This document shows positions 1-10,634 of a stretch of DNA of 29,252 nt, piece after piece. The stretch comes from Bacteroidales bacterium (GTDB taxonomy: Bacteria > Bacteroidota > Bacteroidia > Bacteroidales > UBA932). How positions within the stretch are numbered: the first letter of the stretch is position 1; each line of letters starts with the position of its first letter. Under the pieces are notes generated by a model. The model had not been told where the DNA came from. It searched no databases and saw only the letters and a program-made list of their open reading frames with translations. The position numbers were made by a program, and so were the translations under genes. The stretch is from the NCBI GenBank assembly GCA_017535125.1, contig JAFXUS010000021.1, positions 1 to 29,252 on the forward strand. Reading direction: 5' to 3'.

Positions 1-425
1 AGCGTCTCCATGTCGTAGCCCTTGCGGGGATAGACGACCACGCCGTACTCGCTCAGGATGCGCGGCGCATCGCGCCATTTGTGGATGTTCTGCAGGTTGT
101 CCGCCCCGATCACGAGCGTGAAATCATTCTCCGGCTCACGCTTTTTCAGCGCATCCAGCGTCCGGATCGTGTAGGTCGGCGCGGGCATCTCCAGCTCGAT
201 GTTGTCCACCCACACGTGCAACTCGGGATGGCGCCGGACGGCGTCGATGGCCGCCCGGTAACGCCGCTCCGCGGAAAGCGCCTTGGACGGATCCTTGAGC
301 GGGTTCTGAGGAGAGATGACCAGGTAAACCCAGTCGAATTCGCGCGTGGAAGTGAGCCGCTCCATGATGGCCTGGTGGCCGATGTGGAGCGGATCGAAGG
401 AGCCGGAGTAAACGGCTATCCGCAT
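1..425 (-). CDS. nadD: Nicotinate-nucleotide adenylyltransferase NadD (C-terminus cut by window edge)
   Basis: The first 141 codons are visible and the rest lies left of the window. NadD transfers AMP from ATP to nicotinate mononucleotide in NAD synthesis in the cytoplasm. The N-terminus reads MRIAVYSGSFDPLHIGHQAI. This holds the GSFDPxHxGH nucleotidyltransferase signature with the HIGH-type motif near residues 14-17. Further on, VISPQNPLKD and FTLVIGADNLQNIHKW match the family's substrate-binding and GADN segments. The ATG at 423-425 was chosen because it lies directly before the signature and overlaps the gmk stop by 10 bases, which indicates translational coupling in a gmk-nadD operon. Members are usually about 190-200 residues, so roughly a quarter is missing here. 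It is missing because of the window edge, not because of a mutation. Confidence 0.93.
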   Translation of the reverse strand, partial: MRIAVYSGSFDPLHIGHQAIMERLTSTREFDWVYLVISPQNPLKDPSKALSAERRYRAAIDAVRRHPELHVWVDNIELEMPAPTYTIRTLDALKKREPENDFTLVIGADNLQNIHKWRDAPRILSEYGVVVYPRKGYDMET

Positions 426-985
426 AAGAAATCGTTTACGAGGGCCTCCGCCTCGGCGAAGGTGTCCTCCAGTTTGTCATTGACCAGGTCGCGGTCGAAC
501 TTGCCTTCGGCGAAATCCAGCTCCCACCCGGCCTTGGCCAGGCGCTCGCGGATGGCCTCCTCGCTGTCGGTGCCGCGGCCGCGCAGACGCTGCTCCAGCA
601 CCTCCATGCTGGGCGGCACGATCAGGATGGACAACGCGGCGTCGCCGAAATATTTCTTCAGGCTCACCCCGCCCTTGACGTCCACGTCGAAGACGATGAC
701 GTGGCCCTTGGCCCAGATCCGCTCCACTTCGCTCTTCAGGGTGCCGTAGAAGCGGTCCTGATAGACCTCCTCGTATTCGACGAAGGCGTCCTTCTTGATC
801 AGCTGGCGGAAACGCCGGGCGCTCATGAAGTAATATTCGACGCCGTCCTTCTCCTCGCCTCGCGGGGCGCGCGAGGTGGCGGAAATGGAAAATTCGAACT
901 CAGGATGAAGCCCCAGCAAGTGACCCACGACAGTACTCTTGCCGGCGCCGGAAGGTGCAGAAAAGATGATGACTTTGCCTGACAT
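416..985 (-). CDS. gmk: Guanylate kinase
   Basis: A 189-residue cytoplasmic kinase that phosphorylates GMP to GDP with ATP. It has a P-loop near the N-terminus (FSAPSGAGKSTVV, residues about 8-20), the GMP-binding segment with SATSRAPRGEEKDGVEYYF (residues about 35-53), and the YGTLKSEVE and DVDVKGGVSLKKYF stretches typical of Gmk. Length is normal for the family (about 185-205). The start at 983-985 is the first ATG, and it lies about 10 bases downstream of the start site predicted from the symmetrical promoter at 1002-1021. The 3' end overlaps nadD. Gmk feeds GDP/GTP synthesis and so acts downstream of the guaB-guaA operon at the other end of the window, though the two are not linked transcriptionally. 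Confidence 0.96.
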   Translation of the reverse strand: MSGKVIIFSAPSGAGKSTVVGHLLGLHPEFEFSISATSRAPRGEEKDGVEYYFMSARRFRQLIKKDAFVEYEEVYQDRFYGTLKSEVERIWAKGHVIVFDVDVKGGVSLKKYFGDAALSILIVPPSMEVLEQRLRGRGTDSEEAIRERLAKAGWELDFAEGKFDRDLVNDKLEDTFAEAEALVNDFLCG

Positions 986-1001
986 TTATGCGGTGTTTTC
1001 C

Positions 1002-1021
1002 GCAAAAATAATTATTTTTGC
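1002..1021. promoter_or_regulatory. Symmetrical divergent promoter between gmk and fba
   Basis: The sequence GCAAAAATAATTATTTTTGC is a perfect 20-base palindrome. On the plus strand it gives a Bacteroidetes -7 box TATTTTTG at 1013-1020. On the minus strand it gives the same box at 1010-1003. One element can therefore serve fba (ATG at 1062) and gmk (ATG at 985) in opposite directions. No convincing -33 TTTG is seen on either side, so the two promoters may compete or depend on an activator. Confidence 0.6.
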
Positions 1022-1061
1022 ACGATTTACTGAATCTAAGTCACAAAACATCGTAATATTT

Positions 1062-2066
1062 ATGAAAGTTTCCTTCAAAGAACTGGGTCTGGTGAACACT
1101 CGTGAAATGTTCGCCAAGGCCGTCAAGGGCGGTTACGCCATCCCCGCTTTCAACTTCAACAATATGGAGCAGCTCCAGGCCATCGTGCAGGCCGCCGTCG
1201 AGACCAAGTCTCCGGTGATCCTCCAGGTCTCCAAGGGCGCCCGCAACTATGCCAACCAGACACTCCTCCGCTACATGGCGCAGGGTGCTGTCGAGTATGC
1301 CAAGGAACTGGGCTGGAAGAAGCCGCAGATCGTCCTTCACCTGGACCACGGCGACAGCTACGAGCTCTGCAAGAGCTGCGTGGACTTCGGTTTCTCTTCC
1401 GTCATGATCGACGCCTCCTCCCTCCCCTACGAGGAGAACGTGAAGCTGACCCGCAAGGTCGTCAACTACGCCCACAAATATGATGTGACCGTCGAGGCTG
1501 AGCTCGGTGTGCTCGCCGGCGTCGAGGACGAGGTGTCCTCCGCGGTGTCCCACTACACCAAGCCCGAGGAAGTGATCGACTTCGTCAAGAAGACCAAGTG
1601 CGACTCCCTCGCCATCTCCATCGGTACCTCCCACGGTGCTTACAAGTTCACCCCGGAGCAGTGCACCCGCGACCCGAAGACCGGCAAGCTCGTTCCGCCG
1701 CCCCTCGCGTTCGACGTGCTGAAGGCCATCGAGAAGAAGCTCCCCGGCTTCCCCATCGTCCTCCACGGTTCCTCCTCCGTCCCGCAGGAGTATGTTGACA
1801 TGTGCAACCAGTTCGGCGGCAACCTGCCCAACGCCATCGGCATCCCTGAGGAGCAGCTCCGCAAGGCCGCCAAGAGCGCCGTCTGCAAGATCAACATCGA
1901 CTCCGACAGCCGTCTCGCGATGACCGGTGCCATCCGCAAGCACCTCGCCGAGAATCCGGGTCACTTCGATCCTCGCCAGTACCTCAAGCCGGCCCGTGAG
2001 GAGATGAAGAAGATGTACGAGCACAAGATTATCAACGTCCTCGGTTCCAACGGCAAGGCCCGCTAG
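1062..2066 (+). CDS. fba: Class II fructose-bisphosphate aldolase
   Basis: A 334-residue zinc-dependent aldolase that interconverts fructose 1,6-bisphosphate with dihydroxyacetone phosphate and glyceraldehyde 3-phosphate in glycolysis and gluconeogenesis. Family landmarks are AIPAFNFNNMEQLQA near residue 26, LHLDHGDS with the catalytic Asp95 and zinc ligand His96, VEAELGVLAGVEDE near 144-157, GTSHGAYK (zinc ligand His191) and HGSSSVP (His235). The open frame extends upstream to 939, but the residues before MKVSFKELGL have no family match and run back over the promoter and into gmk. The ATG at 1062 is therefore preferred. Length equals that of Bacteroides aldolases (about 334). The gene is monocistronic and ends in a strong hairpin at 2088-2126. 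Confidence 0.96.
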   Translation: MKVSFKELGLVNTREMFAKAVKGGYAIPAFNFNNMEQLQAIVQAAVETKSPVILQVSKGARNYANQTLLRYMAQGAVEYAKELGWKKPQIVLHLDHGDSYELCKSCVDFGFSSVMIDASSLPYEENVKLTRKVVNYAHKYDVTVEAELGVLAGVEDEVSSAVSHYTKPEEVIDFVKKTKCDSLAISIGTSHGAYKFTPEQCTRDPKTGKLVPPPLAFDVLKAIEKKLPGFPIVLHGSSSVPQEYVDMCNQFGGNLPNAIGIPEEQLRKAAKSAVCKINIDSDSRLAMTGAIRKHLAENPGHFDPRQYLKPAREEMKKMYEHKIINVLGSNGKAR

Positions 2067-2087
2067 GGTAAATCGCCAACGCAAGCC

Positions 2088-2126
2088 AAAGGCCTCCGGA
2101 AGCGTTTTTTGCTTCCGGAGGCCTTT
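2088..2126. terminator. Bidirectional hairpin between convergent fba and beta-galactosidase genes
   Basis: AAAGGCCTCCGGAAGC (2088-2103) pairs perfectly over 16 bp with 2111-2126 around a T-rich 7-base loop. The A/T ends of the stem give U-rich tails in either direction, so it can terminate both convergent genes. The remaining 128 bases to the beta-galactosidase stop (2127-2254) hold nothing that I recognise. Confidence 0.85.
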
Positions 2127-2254
2127 ATCTTTCGTCTTGGCTATTCTTGCTGGCAGCAGCCGTTTCTCACGCACCTGACCCACGGCCCCCGACGGCACAG
2201 GCTACCGTCCACAGGCTTGCGCGCGGCCGTCGCACCGGCTGCTGCGGAAAACAA

Positions 2255-5236
<2,982 letters not shown>

Positions 5237-5246
5237 CTAAATATAC

Positions 5247-5296
5247 AAAAAAAGCGGTTCCCATCTTCAAAAACATACCGATTTGAGGACGGGAAC
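5247..5296 (-). terminator. Probable intrinsic terminator of the fatty-acid operon
   Basis: Read on the minus strand, arms at 5296-5282 and 5271-5257 pair over 15 bases with two weak positions around a 10-base loop. They are followed by CGC and a run of seven T (5253-5247). It lies downstream of fabI and upstream of the beta-galactosidase start, so it would separate the two transcripts. Confidence 0.65.
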
Positions 5297-5310
5297 GACA
5301 ATTCTGGCTT

Positions 5311-5344
5311 TCCATCCTCGCCAGGGGGCCGATTTGAGGATGGA
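5311..5344. repeat. Second hairpin of the fabI downstream spacer
   Basis: TCCATCCTC (5311-5319) pairs perfectly with GAGGATGGA (5336-5344). Its right half, CCGATTTGAGGATGG, repeats the right half of the preceding hairpin (CCGATTTGAGGACGG at 5278-5292) with one difference. The spacer therefore carries two tandem diverged copies of one hairpin unit. Confidence 0.6.
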
Positions 5345-5372
5345 GATTCGCCGGTCAAGCCGGCGAATGACG
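5342..5372. repeat. Dispersed palindromic (REP-like) repeat, copy 1
   Basis: A 31-base element containing ATTCGCCGG-TCAAG-CCGGCGAAT, a perfect 9-bp stem. A copy with one difference (30/31) occurs at 19926-19956. This copy begins two bases after the fabI stop codon on the minus strand. No transposase is nearby. It resembles the short palindromic intergenic elements common in bacterial genomes. Confidence 0.7.
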
Positions 5373-5374
5373 GA

Positions 5375-6184
5375 TTATTCCTTCGGGAAAGTTTCGACTT
5401 CTCTGGCGGTGAGGCCGACGGAGGAGAAGCCGCCGTCATGGTAGAGATTCTGCATCGTGACCTTGCGGGTGTAGTCCGAGAACAGGGTGACGATGTAGTC
5501 GGCGCAGTCGTCGGCCGTGGCGTTGCCCAGCGGCGACATGCGGTCGGCGTACTTCAGCATTTCCTCCATGCCGGCGATCCCCTGTCCCGCGGTCGTCGCG
5601 GTCGGCGACTGGGACACGGTATTCACGCGCACGTGCTTTGCCTGGCCATAGATGGCGCCGAAGCTGCGGGTGATCGACTGCAGGAGCGCCTTGGCGTCCG
5701 CCATGTCGTTGTAGCCCACGAAGGTGCGCTCGGCGGCGATGTAGGTCAGCGCCACCACGGAACCCCATTCCTTCAGCGCATCCTTTTCATAAAGGGTATG
5801 CAGCAGCTTGTGGAACGAGAGCGCGGAAATGTCCAGGGTCTTGGACATGAAATTGTAGTCCAGCGCCTCGTAGGGACGGCCCTTGCGCACGTTCGGCGAC
5901 ATGCCGATGGAGTGCAGCACGAAGTCGAAGGGGCCGCCGAAGTGCTCCATCGCGCCGTCCACCAGCGCGCCGAGGTCCTCGAGCGAGGTGGCGTCGGCGG
6001 CGATCAGCTTGCAGCCGTGCGCTTCGGCGAATGAATTCAGGGTGCCCATCCGGAGCGACAGCTCCGTGTTGGTGAGCACGATCTCGGCGCCCTCGGCGAT
6101 GGCGCGCTCGGCCACCTTCCAGGCGATCGACTTGTCATTGAGGGCACCGGTGATGATGCCTTTCTTTCCTTTCAGCAGTTCCAT
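5375..6184 (-). CDS. fabI: Enoyl-[acyl-carrier-protein] reductase FabI
   Basis: A 269-residue NAD(P)H-dependent reductase that catalyses the last step of each fatty-acid elongation cycle, reducing trans-2-enoyl-ACP. It is a short-chain dehydrogenase/reductase fold protein with an N-terminal glycine-rich segment (KKGIITGALNDKSIAWKVAE, residues 7-26) and the FabI-specific catalytic pair Tyr158-x6-Lys165 in YNDMADAKALLQS. The HSIGMSPNVRKGRPYEALDY segment (91-110) is of the Bacteroidota FabI type. The FabI Tyr-x6-Lys spacing separates it from FabG-like reductases (Tyr-x3-Lys). Its ATG shares one base with the fabZ stop (TAATG), so translation is coupled. It is the last gene of the operon, followed by the repeat and the terminator. 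Confidence 0.95.
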   Translation of the reverse strand: MELLKGKKGIITGALNDKSIAWKVAERAIAEGAEIVLTNTELSLRMGTLNSFAEAHGCKLIAADATSLEDLGALVDGAMEHFGGPFDFVLHSIGMSPNVRKGRPYEALDYNFMSKTLDISALSFHKLLHTLYEKDALKEWGSVVALTYIAAERTFVGYNDMADAKALLQSITRSFGAIYGQAKHVRVNTVSQSPTATTAGQGIAGMEEMLKYADRMSPLGNATADDCADYIVTLFSDYTRKVTMQNLYHDGGFSSVGLTAREVETFPKE

Positions 6185-6615
6185 TATTTCTTCAGGTCTT
6201 TAGAATCCATCAGATAGAAAGTGAGTTCACCCTTGCAGGCGAGCTGCCCTTCCACACGGGCCTCGGCCTCGATGATGAAGAGCGGGCCGCGGGTGGCCTT
6301 CATGCGGGCGCTGGTCTCGATGGTGTCGCCGGGGCGCACCATGCGCTTGAAGCGGACCTTGTCCAGGCCGCCGTAGAACGGCGTATGGCCCACGAGGTCC
6401 TCGCCGAGGAGCAGAGTGCAGGACTGCGCCATGATTTCGCAGATCACCACGCCCGGCACCACCGGGAAATCCGGGAAATGGCCCTTCAGGAACCATTCTT
6501 CGCCGGTCACATTGTAGGTTGCGCGGATGCTGCCGTCTTCCTGTTTTTCGGTCCAGTCCACCAGCAGCATCGGCTCGCGGTGCGGAAGGAGTTTCTTGAT
6601 TTCTTCTCTGTTCAT
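6184..6615 (-). CDS. fabZ: 3-hydroxyacyl-ACP dehydratase, FabZ family
   Basis: A 143-residue hot-dog-fold dehydratase that converts 3-hydroxyacyl-ACP to enoyl-ACP. The N-terminus has LLPHREPMLLVD (residues 9-20). The catalytic His46 lies in KGHFPDFPVVPGV and the catalytic Glu60 in VICEIMAQS. Length is that of free-standing FabZ. In Bacteroidetes the housekeeping FabZ is usually fused to LpxC (known for the group). This unfused copy inside a synthetase-fabF-fabI operon may therefore be an additional dehydratase; that is an inference, since the rest of the genome is not visible. It lies 16 bases downstream of fabF. Confidence 0.92.
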   Translation of the reverse strand: MNREEIKKLLPHREPMLLVDWTEKQEDGSIRATYNVTGEEWFLKGHFPDFPVVPGVVICEIMAQSCTLLLGEDLVGHTPFYGGLDKVRFKRMVRPGDTIETSARMKATRGPLFIIEAEARVEGQLACKGELTFYLMDSKDLKK

Positions 6616-6631
6616 GTTATCTGGTCAGGTT

Positions 6632-7876
6632 TTAGATCTTACGGAGGGCGACGCTGGCGTCATGGCCGCCGAAGCCCAGGGAATTGGAAACGGCCACGCG
6701 GACCGGGCGCTTCACCGCCTCCAGCGGCGTGTAGTCCAAGTCGCAGGCCGGATCGGGATGGATGAGGCCGATGGTCGGCGGAATGATGCCGTCGCGCAGC
6801 GCCAGCGCGGAGGCCAGCAGTTCCACGGCGCCGGCGGCACCGATCATGTGGCCGGTCATCGACTTGGTGCTGCTGATCGACGCGCGGTGCGCATCCGTCT
6901 CGCCGAGGGCGAGCTTGATGGCCGCCGTCTCCGCCGAATCATTGAGCTGCGTACCCGTACCGTGCGCGTTGATGTAGAGGTCCTCGCCGGACTGGTAGCC
7001 GGACTGGACCAGCGCGTCGCGGATGGCCCGGGAGGCCGGAACGCCGTCCGGGCGCGGCGCCGTGGCGTGATGCGCGTCGCAGTAATTGCCGTAACCAGTC
7101 ACCTCCGCGAGGATATTCGCCCCGCGTTCGCGGGCATGGTTGTATTCTTCGAGAACGAGCATCGCGGCACCCTCCGCCATCACGAACCCGCCGCGGTCTG
7201 CGCTGAACGGCAGCGAGGCGCGGAGCGGATCGGCGGCGAGCGTCAGGGCGTGCGCGCTGACGAATCCGCCGAAGGCCAGCGGGTTGAGTACCGCCTCCGT
7301 GCCGCCCGCGATAATCGCGTCGGCAAAGCCGAACTTGACTGTGCGGAAGGCCTCGCCGACGGACTGCGTGCTGGATGCGCACGCGGCCGCCGTGGTGAGG
7401 TTCGCGCCCTGGGCGCCATAGCGGATGGCGATGTTGCCCGCGGCGATGTTGCCGATCATCTTGGGGATGAACAGCGGGGAAATGCGGTCCTCGCCCTCCT
7501 CGAGCAGCACGGTCGTCTGCTCGATGAAGGTCTGCATGCCGCCGATGCCGGTGCCCACATAGACGCCGAGCCGCTCGGGCGCGACGTTCGTACCGGCCTC
7601 CAGGCCGCTCTCCTCCATCGCCTGCGCGGCCGCCGCCTGCGCAAACAGGCAGAAGCGGTCGTTTCGCTTCGTATCCTTGACGCTCACGCCGTAGGCGGTC
7701 GCGTCGAAATCCTGCACCGTGCCAGCCACCTTGACCGGCAGTTTCCATTCCCCCGACAGGGGGTACGGACGGATGCCGCAGCGGCCCGCCTGCAGGGCGG
7801 ACCAGAAGGCTGCGGTGCCGTTTCCGACCGGCGAAATGACGCCGGTTCCGGTTATCACTACTCTCCTTTCTTCCAT
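6632..7876 (-). CDS. fabF: 3-oxoacyl-ACP synthase II (KAS II)
   Basis: A 414-residue condensing enzyme that extends acyl-ACP with malonyl-ACP. The Cys-His-His triad is complete: Cys166 in TTAAACASSTQ, His305 in INAHGTGTQ and His343 in SMTGHMIGAAG, with Lys338 just before. The N-terminus (RRVVITGTGVISPVGNG) and C-terminus (SNSLGFGGHDASVALRK) are those of FabF/FabB. Its ATG shares a base with the stop of the upstream synthetase gene (TAATG). In many Bacteroidetes the main fabF sits next to acpP and rnc (known), and neither is here. This may be a second KAS dedicated to the product of this operon. Confidence 0.93.
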   Translation of the reverse strand: MEERRVVITGTGVISPVGNGTAAFWSALQAGRCGIRPYPLSGEWKLPVKVAGTVQDFDATAYGVSVKDTKRNDRFCLFAQAAAAQAMEESGLEAGTNVAPERLGVYVGTGIGGMQTFIEQTTVLLEEGEDRISPLFIPKMIGNIAAGNIAIRYGAQGANLTTAAACASSTQSVGEAFRTVKFGFADAIIAGGTEAVLNPLAFGGFVSAHALTLAADPLRASLPFSADRGGFVMAEGAAMLVLEEYNHARERGANILAEVTGYGNYCDAHHATAPRPDGVPASRAIRDALVQSGYQSGEDLYINAHGTGTQLNDSAETAAIKLALGETDAHRASISSTKSMTGHMIGAAGAVELLASALALRDGIIPPTIGLIHPDPACDLDYTPLEAVKRPVRVAVSNSLGFGGHDASVALRKI

Positions 7877-9528
7877 TATTTGTACATAAATCGGCGGATG
7901 CTGCCCTTCGGCGTCTTCGCGAACGGTTCGAAGCGGAGTTCGTAGTCGTTGACGGCGGAGTAGCCGGGCAGTTTATTGTTCAGGGCCACCAGGTTCTGAC
8001 GCATGATGGCGTCGAGGCCGTCGGCGCCGAGTCCCGCCTTGTCGAGCGCGTCCATGTTCGGCACGATCAGGGCCACGATCTTGTGTTCGCGCTGGAGCAC
8101 GATGGATTCCGCCACATAAGGCAACTCGTTGAGAATCACCTCGATCTCCTCGGGATAGACATTCTGTCCGTTCTCGGCGAGAATCATGTTCTTGCAGCGA
8201 CCCAGCAGGAAGACGTTGCGGTTCTCATCCACGGTGCCGATGTCGCCGGTGCGGAACCAGCCGTCCTGCAGCACCTCGGCCGTAGCATCGGGATTCTTGT
8301 AATAGCCCTTGAAGACGACGTCGCCCTTGACGGACAGCTCGCCGGCAATGTGCTGCGGATCCGGAGAATCGATGCGGATCTCCATGATCTCGGGCAGGTA
8401 TTCGCCGCAGGACTTCGGGATGTATTTGCCCACCTTGCCGTAGGACACGATCGGGGCGAGCTCGGTCAGGCCGTAGCCCGTGATGAACGGGACCTTGAGC
8501 TTGTAAACCAGCAGGGCCTCGACTTCGGACGGGATGGCGGAACCGCCGGTGGCGAACACCTCGATGTTGCCGCCCATGGAGGCCATCAGCTTGTCGTGCA
8601 GCATCTGGCAGTAGTCTGCATTATTCTCATAGTCAGCCAGTTTCGCCTTGCCCTCCGGGCTGTTGATCTCGGCGCCGAGCACATACTCGGCGAATTTCAC
8701 GAAGATGAGCGGCACGCCGTAGAAGATGCGCGGGCGCACCTCCACCAGGGCCTCCTGGACGTTCTTCGGAATCGGCGGCAAGCCGAGCACGGTCACATGC
8801 ATGCCCATGGTCATCGGGATGACCACGTCGCAGGTCAGGCCGAAGCTGTGGGCGTGCGGCAGCAGGCTCAGATAGTTCTCGCCCTCGTGGAACGGGAAGC
8901 CCGGGCGGATGCCCTGGACGTTGGCCGTATAGTTGCGGTAGGTCAGCATCACGCCCTTGGGATTGCCGGTGGAGCCGGACGTGTAGAGGATGGCGCAGAC
9001 CTCGTCGAGGTCGGGATGGATGACCTGGAAGTCGGCCGGCTGCATGCCGGCGGGATAGCGCTCCGAGAGCAGTTTCGCGCCGGCGGCATAGATCTCGCCC
9101 ACGCCGTTTCGGCTGGCGAGCACCTCGCCGGTGGCGGAATCGATGGCGCAGAGGACCTCGGGCATCTGCTGGAAATCCATCGCGTCGAAGGTCCGCTTCT
9201 CCGTGTAGAGAATCTTGCTGTCGGAATGGTTGACCAGCCGCTGCGTATCGGCCGGAGTGAAGGCGTTATAGAGATGGACGGCCACGTAGCCCTTGCTGAC
9301 CGCCGCCATGAAGACGGAGGCACCGAGGGCGCAGCTCTTGGTGTTGATGGCTATCTTGTCGCCCGGCTTCAGGCCGGCTTTCTTCCAGATCAGGTCCAGG
9401 GTTTCGATCCGCTCCGCGAGCTCACGGTAAGTGATGGTGGACTTGCGGAAGTCGCTCAGCGCGGGACGCTCCCAGCTGTTGCGGACGGCGCCTTCGAAAA
9501 GGCTGATGAAGTTGTCGATTTTGATCAT
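7876..9528 (-). CDS. AMP-binding long-chain acyl-CoA/acyl-ACP synthetase (paralogue 1)
   Basis: A 550-residue ANL-superfamily adenylate-forming enzyme that should activate a fatty acid as acyl-AMP and pass it to CoA or ACP. The phosphate-binding motif YTSGSTGNPKG is at residues 182-192, followed by a GYGLTELAP (A5) motif, DGWFRTGDIG (A7) and GRCKNMILAENGQNVYPEEIE (A8 hinge region). The tail is KTPKGSIRRFMYK. It shows a serine where many relatives have the lysine preceding the Ile, while a lysine lies two residues earlier. It is the promoter-proximal gene of synthetase-fabF-fabZ-fabI, which suggests that exogenous or recycled acyl chains enter FAS-II here. CoA versus ACP as acceptor cannot be decided. 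A clear paralogue is at 16335-17981. Confidence 0.88.
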   Translation of the reverse strand: MIKIDNFISLFEGAVRNSWERPALSDFRKSTITYRELAERIETLDLIWKKAGLKPGDKIAINTKSCALGASVFMAAVSKGYVAVHLYNAFTPADTQRLVNHSDSKILYTEKRTFDAMDFQQMPEVLCAIDSATGEVLASRNGVGEIYAAGAKLLSERYPAGMQPADFQVIHPDLDEVCAILYTSGSTGNPKGVMLTYRNYTANVQGIRPGFPFHEGENYLSLLPHAHSFGLTCDVVIPMTMGMHVTVLGLPPIPKNVQEALVEVRPRIFYGVPLIFVKFAEYVLGAEINSPEGKAKLADYENNADYCQMLHDKLMASMGGNIEVFATGGSAIPSEVEALLVYKLKVPFITGYGLTELAPIVSYGKVGKYIPKSCGEYLPEIMEIRIDSPDPQHIAGELSVKGDVVFKGYYKNPDATAEVLQDGWFRTGDIGTVDENRNVFLLGRCKNMILAENGQNVYPEEIEVILNELPYVAESIVLQREHKIVALIVPNMDALDKAGLGADGLDAIMRQNLVALNNKLPGYSAVNDYELRFEPFAKTPKGSIRRFMYK

Positions 9529-9661
9529 TTTTCAGTTGTTTTCAAAAACCGGCTGCGAAGATACCCCGAAAAAAACGCTTCCGAAAACGGCAGCACGGAC
9601 TTTGTGGTCAATTCCGCCGCCATTGTGGACAAATGCCGCCTGCGGGGGCGAAATGACGGTG

Positions 9662-9693
9662 CAAAGTTACTTTCACCCGCGCGGACGAACAAA
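9662..9693 (-). promoter_or_regulatory. Promoter of the synthetase-fabF-fabZ-fabI operon
   Basis: On the minus strand TTTG (9693-9690) is followed after 20 bp by TAACTTTG (9669-9662), an exact match to the TAnnTTTG -7 consensus. Transcription would start near 9655 and leave a leader of about 125 bases before the synthetase ATG at 9528. I see no recognisable riboswitch or attenuator in that leader. Confidence 0.75.
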
Positions 9694-9730
9694 TAATAGA
9701 AACCAGCGGGCGAAAAAAGTGACGAAACAA

Positions 9731-9760
9731 TTGTTTTGCGGGAAAAAGGCCGTATCTTTG
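9731..9760 (+). promoter_or_regulatory. Promoter of LytTR regulator 1 and manC
   Basis: TTG at 9731-9733, a 19-bp spacer, then TATCTTTG at 9753-9760, an exact match to the Bacteroidetes consensus. Start near 9766, leader about 60 bases. A GTGAC motif lies just upstream at 9719-9723. The 298-base spacer 9529-9826 holds this promoter and the opposite-strand promoter, with no other gene visible. Confidence 0.78.
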
Positions 9761-9826
9761 GGACGAATTCCAGCGCACCGATGCTTCGTCCCTGACGCTG
9801 AAACAGAATGAAAAATACGATTGACT

Positions 9827-10630
9827 ATGAACTCCAGACTCCGCATCGGCAAAAGCTATCTGTCGCAACTGCTGTACATTCTGCTGATTCCGGCTTTCTT
9901 CGTCGGGTTCTGCTTCCTGTACGATCCCTTCGGCATGAAGGACTACTATCAGGTAGGCGGCATGGGCTTCGGTTTCCATTTCATCATCCTGGCCACCATC
10001 CTGATGGCCATCCTGGCCCTCACCCGACTGATATTCAACGCGCTATACAAACACATCCCGTTCAAGTGGTGGCACTACATGATCTGGTGCGTCGGAGAAG
10101 TATTCGTGTTCTCCTTCTTCATGGCCATGTACACGACCTTGTTCTATAACGGGCAGTACAGCTATTTCGTCGTCCTGTCCCTCTGTTTCAAGTTCGCGTA
10201 CCTGATCCTGGTCTATCCGTACCTCTTCCTGGTGCTCATCCAGATCATCCTCAACAAGGAAACGGACCTCAACGCCGAGCCGGTCGAGACCCTCGTGAAG
10301 TTCTACGACGAGCACAAGCGGCTCAAGCTCACCATCGACCCGGCGGCCGTCATCTGCATCCAGGCCGACGCCAACTACGTGATCATCCGCTACATGGACG
10401 CCGACCGCGTCAAGGAGTTCATGCTCCGGGCCTCCATGAAGAGCGTGGAGAACACCGTCGCCAACCACGGGCTGATCCGCTGCCACCGCTCCTATTTCGT
10501 CAATCCCAAGTTCGTCAAGCTCCTGCGCAAGAACCGGGAAGGCATGATTTCGGCCGAGCTGCTGCACCCCGAGGTGCCGTCCATCCCGGTCAGCAAACAG
10601 TTCTACAAGCAACTTTCAGAGCTTCTGTAA
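9827..10630 (+). CDS. Membrane-anchored LytTR-family transcription regulator (paralogue 1)
   Basis: A 267-residue protein with about four hydrophobic segments (roughly residues 13-33, 49-70, 85-104 and 113-142) and a C-terminal LytTR DNA-binding domain (about 165-267). The LytTR hallmarks are ICIQADANYVIIRY (177-188) and RCHRSYFVNP (218-227). There is no receiver or kinase domain, so the signal is either sensed in the membrane part or passed on by a partner. The ATG at 9827 is preferred over a TTG two codons upstream. It is transcribed divergently from the fatty-acid operon and is 4 bases upstream of manC, with which it must be co-transcribed. The protein at 25580-26365 has the same architecture. 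The target genes are not shown by the sequence; the divergent operon is a natural candidate. Confidence 0.85.
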   Translation: MNSRLRIGKSYLSQLLYILLIPAFFVGFCFLYDPFGMKDYYQVGGMGFGFHFIILATILMAILALTRLIFNALYKHIPFKWWHYMIWCVGEVFVFSFFMAMYTTLFYNGQYSYFVVLSLCFKFAYLILVYPYLFLVLIQIILNKETDLNAEPVETLVKFYDEHKRLKLTIDPAAVICIQADANYVIIRYMDADRVKEFMLRASMKSVENTVANHGLIRCHRSYFVNPKFVKLLRKNREGMISAELLHPEVPSIPVSKQFYKQLSELL

Positions 10631-10634
10631 CAAT

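Noticed and set aside
939..1061. Upstream extension of the aldolase frame
   Set aside because: Would add 41 residues with no family match and place the start within gmk and upstream of the promoter.
1041..2198. A 385-codon minus-strand frame opposite fba
   Set aside because: Fully covered by the aldolase gene and its terminator, with no recognisable motif.
2127..2254. Possible small gene or RNA between fba and the beta-galactosidase gene
   Set aside because: No start with a promoter, no conserved motif and no hairpin beyond the terminator.
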